NCBI GenBank assembly: GCA_927441425.1
Contig: CAKMKG010000002.1
Span: forward strand, 29,994 to 93,993
Direction of reading: 5' to 3'
Length of the DNA stretch: 64,000 nt
From: an uncultured Bacillota bacterium
GTDB taxonomy: Bacteria; Bacillota; Clostridia; Peptostreptococcales; Anaerovoracaceae
Within the stretch, counting starts at the first letter, position 1, and each line of letters opens with the position of its first letter. This document shows, one piece after another, positions 61,222-64,000 of the stretch. The position numbers were made by a program, and so were the translations under genes. The notes below the pieces were generated by a model that did no database searches, was not told the origin of the DNA, and saw nothing but the letters and a program-made list of their open reading frames with translations.

Positions 61222-63849
61222 TTATTTCTCTTCTGCGGCTTTTTTAAGCTCCTCCAAGACCCCAAAGGCCTGAGAGGGAGTGATATTCATCAGATCCAGC
61301 GCCTTCAGCCGTTCCACCACCGGATTGGGAGCGAAACCGAAGAAGGAAATTTGTTCTGTTACAGCCTTTGGATCGATTTCTTCCTTATTGATTCTGTCTG
61401 CATACTTATCCAAATCAATGGAAACACCGTTCTCTTCCAACTCCTGCAGTTTTTCTTCTGCTGTGAGGAGAAGCTGCTGTGGTACGCCAGCCAGTTTTGC
61501 AACGTGGATTCCATAGCTTCTGCTGGCGCTGCCTTCTACGATCTTATGTAAAAAAACGATATTTCCGTCCTTTTCCTGCACATCGACGTTAAGGTTTTTC
61601 AGTCCTTTCATATGCGCTTCCAGAGCTGTAAGCTCGTGATAATGGGTGGCAAACAGTGTTCTGATCTGACCTTTGCTGCTGCAGAGATACTCTACGACGG
61701 CCCAGGCAATAGAAAGTCCGTCATAGGTACTGGTTCCTCTGCCGATTTCATCAAGGATGATCAGGCTCTTATCCGTTGCAGTATTCAGGATATAAGCCAG
61801 TTCACTCATTTCCACGTAGAAGGTGCTCTGCCCCTGAGCCAGATTGTCGGAGGCACCGATCCGAGTATAAATTCTGTCAACGATGCCGATGCTCGCCGCT
61901 TCAGCCGGTACAAAACAGCCTGTCTGCGCCATGAGCACGATTAGTGCCGTTTGTCTCATATAGGTGGACTTTCCGGACATGTTTGGACCGGTGATCAGCA
62001 GCATGCTGCTGTTTTTTCTGTCAATGTAGGTATCATTGGATACAAAAATTCCATTCCGGATGGTTTCTTCAATTACCGGATGACGTCCTTTTTCAATGAG
62101 GATGGCATCCCCGCTGTTCACTGTGGGTTTAACATACCCCAGCCTGCTGCTCACCTCCGCATAGGAGGTCAACACATCCAGTACGGAAATTGCAGCGGAC
62201 GTCCTTTGAATCGTACCGATGAAGCCTTGAATTAGATTTCTGATTTCTAAAAAGATTTCGTATTCCAGCCGGTTGATTTTCGTTTCCGCATTCAATACGA
62301 CGGATTCGACCTCTTTCAGGTCCGGGGTGATGAAACGTTCACAATTGGCCAAAGTCTGCTTTCTGATATAATTCTCCGGTACAAGATCAAAATACGACCT
62401 GGTGACTTCGATATAATATCCGAATACTTTATTGAAGCCGACCTTCAGGTTTTTGATGCCGGTTCTCTCCCGTTCACTGCCTTCCAATCCTGCGATCCAG
62501 TTCTGTCCATCCTTGATGGAATGCTTCATCTCGTCCAGCTCTTCTGAATAACCGCTCTGGATCAGACCTCCCTCTTTAACGGTAAAGGGAGGTTCCTCAA
62601 CGATGGCTCTATTGATTAGTTCATATATTTCAGTAAGAGAATCTATACTTGCTTCCAGTTTTTCCAGCATTGGGTCACCGCAGGAAGCAAGTTCGCTTTT
62701 CATATCGGGCAGAACGAAAATAGAGTTTCTCAATGCGATCAGATCCTTGCCGTTGGCATTTCCGCAGGCAATTCTGCCGGCAAGACGCTCCAGGTCATAG
62801 ATTTTTTTTAAATGCTCCTTGATATTATTTCGTAAAAGAACCTCTTCGCTTAGAAGTTCGACGGCATTTAGTCTTTCCTGGATCTCCCTCAAATGATTCA
62901 GCGGCTCCCGCAGCCATTGTTTCATTTTCCTCGATCCCATTGCCGTCTGGGTTTTATCAAGAACACCAAGAAGAGAACCCTGCACCTTCTTCTCAAACAA
63001 GGTCTCCGTCAGCTCGAGGTTTTTGATCGTTGCTTTGTCCAGTGACATATGGCCTGCCGTATCATACACATTCAAATGGGCCAGATGAGATAAATTTTGC
63101 TTTTGCGTTTCAAATAAATAGGAAAGCAGTGCACCTAGCGCCGTAACGGCAAGGGGCATTTCTTCCACACCCAGGCCCTTCAGTGATCGTACCTTAAACT
63201 GACGCTGCACTGAATCCACGGCGGCATTTTGATTGAAATATCGCTCGTTTAATATACTGAAATAGGCACCGGAAGCATCCTTGATCTCCTCCGACAATCC
63301 ATCCAGTGTGGTAGCTTCGTTGGCGATGACTTCCCTTGATCTGATCTTTACCAGTTCATTGATTAATTTTTCTATGTATCTTGAACCCTTCAGTTCCGTC
63401 GTGCTAATTTCACCGGTGGACACATCGCAGTAAGCGAGTCCCGCTCCGGTTTCATCCAGAAAGACGGACGCAAGATAATTGTTTTCCTTTTCATTGAGCA
63501 TGGCCTGGCTTACAATGGTTCCGGGAGTAATCACCTGGATAACCTCACGCCTTACAATCCCCTTTGCCGTTGCCGGATCCTCTACCTGTTCACAGATGGC
63601 CACCTTATATCCCTTGTCAATGAGCTTTGCGATATAGGTTTCGGCTGCATGATACGGCACACCACACATGGGTGCTCTTTCCTCCTGACCGCAGCTCTTT
63701 CCGGTCAGTGTGATTTCCATTTCCTTGGAGGCTGTTATGGCATCTTCAAAAAACATTTCATAAAAATCGCCTAGACGAAAGAACAGAATACAATCCTGAT
63801 AGTCTTTCTTGATCTCCATATACTGTTGCATCATCGGTGTTAATTGCAT
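61222..63849 (-). CDS. mutS: DNA mismatch repair protein MutS
   Basis: MutS recognises mismatches and signals to MutL. The 875-residue protein has the mismatch-contacting Phe-x-Glu in GDFYEMF, the connector and lever domains, Walker A GPNMSGKST and ILDEIGRGTSTYDG. The start is ATG 63849 with GAGGTT upstream; an in-frame ATG seven codons earlier has no site. mutS is the first gene of the minus-strand run mutS-mutL-miaA-xer. Confidence 0.97.
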   Translation of the reverse strand: MQLTPMMQQYMEIKKDYQDCILFFRLGDFYEMFFEDAITASKEMEITLTGKSCGQEERAPMCGVPYHAAETYIAKLIDKGYKVAICEQVEDPATAKGIVRREVIQVITPGTIVSQAMLNEKENNYLASVFLDETGAGLAYCDVSTGEISTTELKGSRYIEKLINELVKIRSREVIANEATTLDGLSEEIKDASGAYFSILNERYFNQNAAVDSVQRQFKVRSLKGLGVEEMPLAVTALGALLSYLFETQKQNLSHLAHLNVYDTAGHMSLDKATIKNLELTETLFEKKVQGSLLGVLDKTQTAMGSRKMKQWLREPLNHLREIQERLNAVELLSEEVLLRNNIKEHLKKIYDLERLAGRIACGNANGKDLIALRNSIFVLPDMKSELASCGDPMLEKLEASIDSLTEIYELINRAIVEEPPFTVKEGGLIQSGYSEELDEMKHSIKDGQNWIAGLEGSERERTGIKNLKVGFNKVFGYYIEVTRSYFDLVPENYIRKQTLANCERFITPDLKEVESVVLNAETKINRLEYEIFLEIRNLIQGFIGTIQRTSAAISVLDVLTSYAEVSSRLGYVKPTVNSGDAILIEKGRHPVIEETIRNGIFVSNDTYIDRKNSSMLLITGPNMSGKSTYMRQTALIVLMAQTGCFVPAEAASIGIVDRIYTRIGASDNLAQGQSTFYVEMSELAYILNTATDKSLIILDEIGRGTSTYDGLSIAWAVVEYLCSSKGQIRTLFATHYHELTALEAHMKGLKNLNVDVQEKDGNIVFLHKIVEGSASRSYGIHVAKLAGVPQQLLLTAEEKLQELEENGVSIDLDKYADRINKEEIDPKAVTEQISFFGFAPNPVVERLKALDLMNITPSQAFGVLEELKKAAEEK

Positions 63850-63951
63850 AATAACCTCGAATTTCATCAATTTTTGTCGAATATAAACTTAACTTGCTGT
63901 TCACCCATTACTTAACGGTTATTCCCCGTAACAAATCCGGCCATTTTTCCG

Positions 63952-63999
63952 CTACTTACAGACAGACATCAGCTCAGCTGTTCGTGGGCCGCCGTCACC
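63952..63999 (-). CDS. Possible 3' end of a gene running off the window
   Basis: On the minus strand a frame enters from the window edge and ends at a TAG (63954-63952), reading GDGGPRTAELMSVCK. With 16 codons visible I cannot identify it. The 103 bases to mutS contain no terminator, so it could be the upstream gene of the same run. Confidence 0.25.
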   Translation of the reverse strand, partial: GDGGPRTAELMSVCK

Positions 64000-64000
64000 A

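Noticed and set aside
1..64000. CRISPR array, rRNA, tRNA genes or insertion sequences
   Set aside because: No regularly spaced repeats, no recognisable tRNA cloverleaf or rRNA segment, and no transposase frame were seen on either strand.

Overview
The window reads as a contiguous stretch of the core chromosome of an anaerobic, spore-forming, low-to-medium G+C Gram-positive bacterium of class Clostridia. The evidence is the anaerobic ribonucleotide reductase pair nrdD/nrdG, acetate kinase, a ribose-importer operon of Bacillus/Clostridium order, and sporulation genes with no purpose outside endospore formers (ylbJ, spoIVFA, spoIVFB, a bofC-like gene, spoIVB, spo0A). A genus cannot be named safely; a relative of the Anaerovorax/Aminipila group is a guess. 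I see no phage, plasmid, insertion sequence, CRISPR array, rRNA or tRNA gene. The single tyrosine recombinase lies among housekeeping genes.

Layout. 0-4.3 kb: glycogen breakdown (glgP and a GH13 amylase). 4.3-7.6 kb: nrdDG behind a sigma-A promoter and two probable NrdR boxes, then rpmB. 7.6-14.7 kb: two tiny membrane-protein genes on the minus strand, then Asp23-family protein, recG, rsmD, coaD, a coiled-coil protein, ylbJ and tmcAL. 14.8-16.4 kb: ackA and rpmF. 16.6-19.4 kb (minus): asd-dapA-dapB for the lysine/diaminopimelate branch. 19.7-26.7 kb: ftsK/spoIIIE, rimO, pgsA, cinA and recA with a LexA box. 26.9-34.0 kb: rbsRKDACB and a nucleoside hydrolase, a probable nucleoside/ribose salvage unit. 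34.0-36.3 kb: L21 leader, rplU, rpmA, obgE. 36.4-42.0 kb: an XRE/S24-like regulator (minus) divergent from an HD protein, then spoIVFA, spoIVFB and two radical-SAM-associated genes. 42.0-45.6 kb: comEA-like, bofC-like, spoIVB, spo0A, DUF896. 45.6-49.2 kb: a small membrane protein, iscS-iscU, and a ferredoxin-like aldo/keto reductase (minus). 49.5-54.1 kb: alaS-ireB-ruvX and a UroD/MtaA-like protein. 54.5-63.8 kb (minus): mutS, mutL, miaA, a Xer-like recombinase, a PLP enzyme, a VTT membrane protein and a LysM protein under three LexA-like boxes.

Genes that work together. SpoIVFA holds the SpoIVFB protease inactive, SpoIVB cleaves SpoIVFA, and BofC restrains SpoIVB, so genes for most of the mother-cell sigma-K checkpoint lie within 7 kb, next to the master regulator spo0A. 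recA and the LysM division-inhibitor candidate appear to share LexA control. mutS/mutL with recG, ruvX and recA make the window rich in DNA maintenance.

Most unusual signals: (1) a two-copy dispersed intergenic element (about 16.49-16.64 and 47.93-48.20 kb) with a conserved apex and differing but self-complementary outer stems, both copies between convergent genes; (2) the three-operator SOS promoter at 54.9 kb; (3) a 12-bp perfect dyad across the comEA-like promoter; (4) an ACCTCCT segment complementary to the spoIVFA ribosome binding site; (5) an S24-fold regulator whose catalytic lysine position appears to be arginine. I found no clearly novel multi-gene system.
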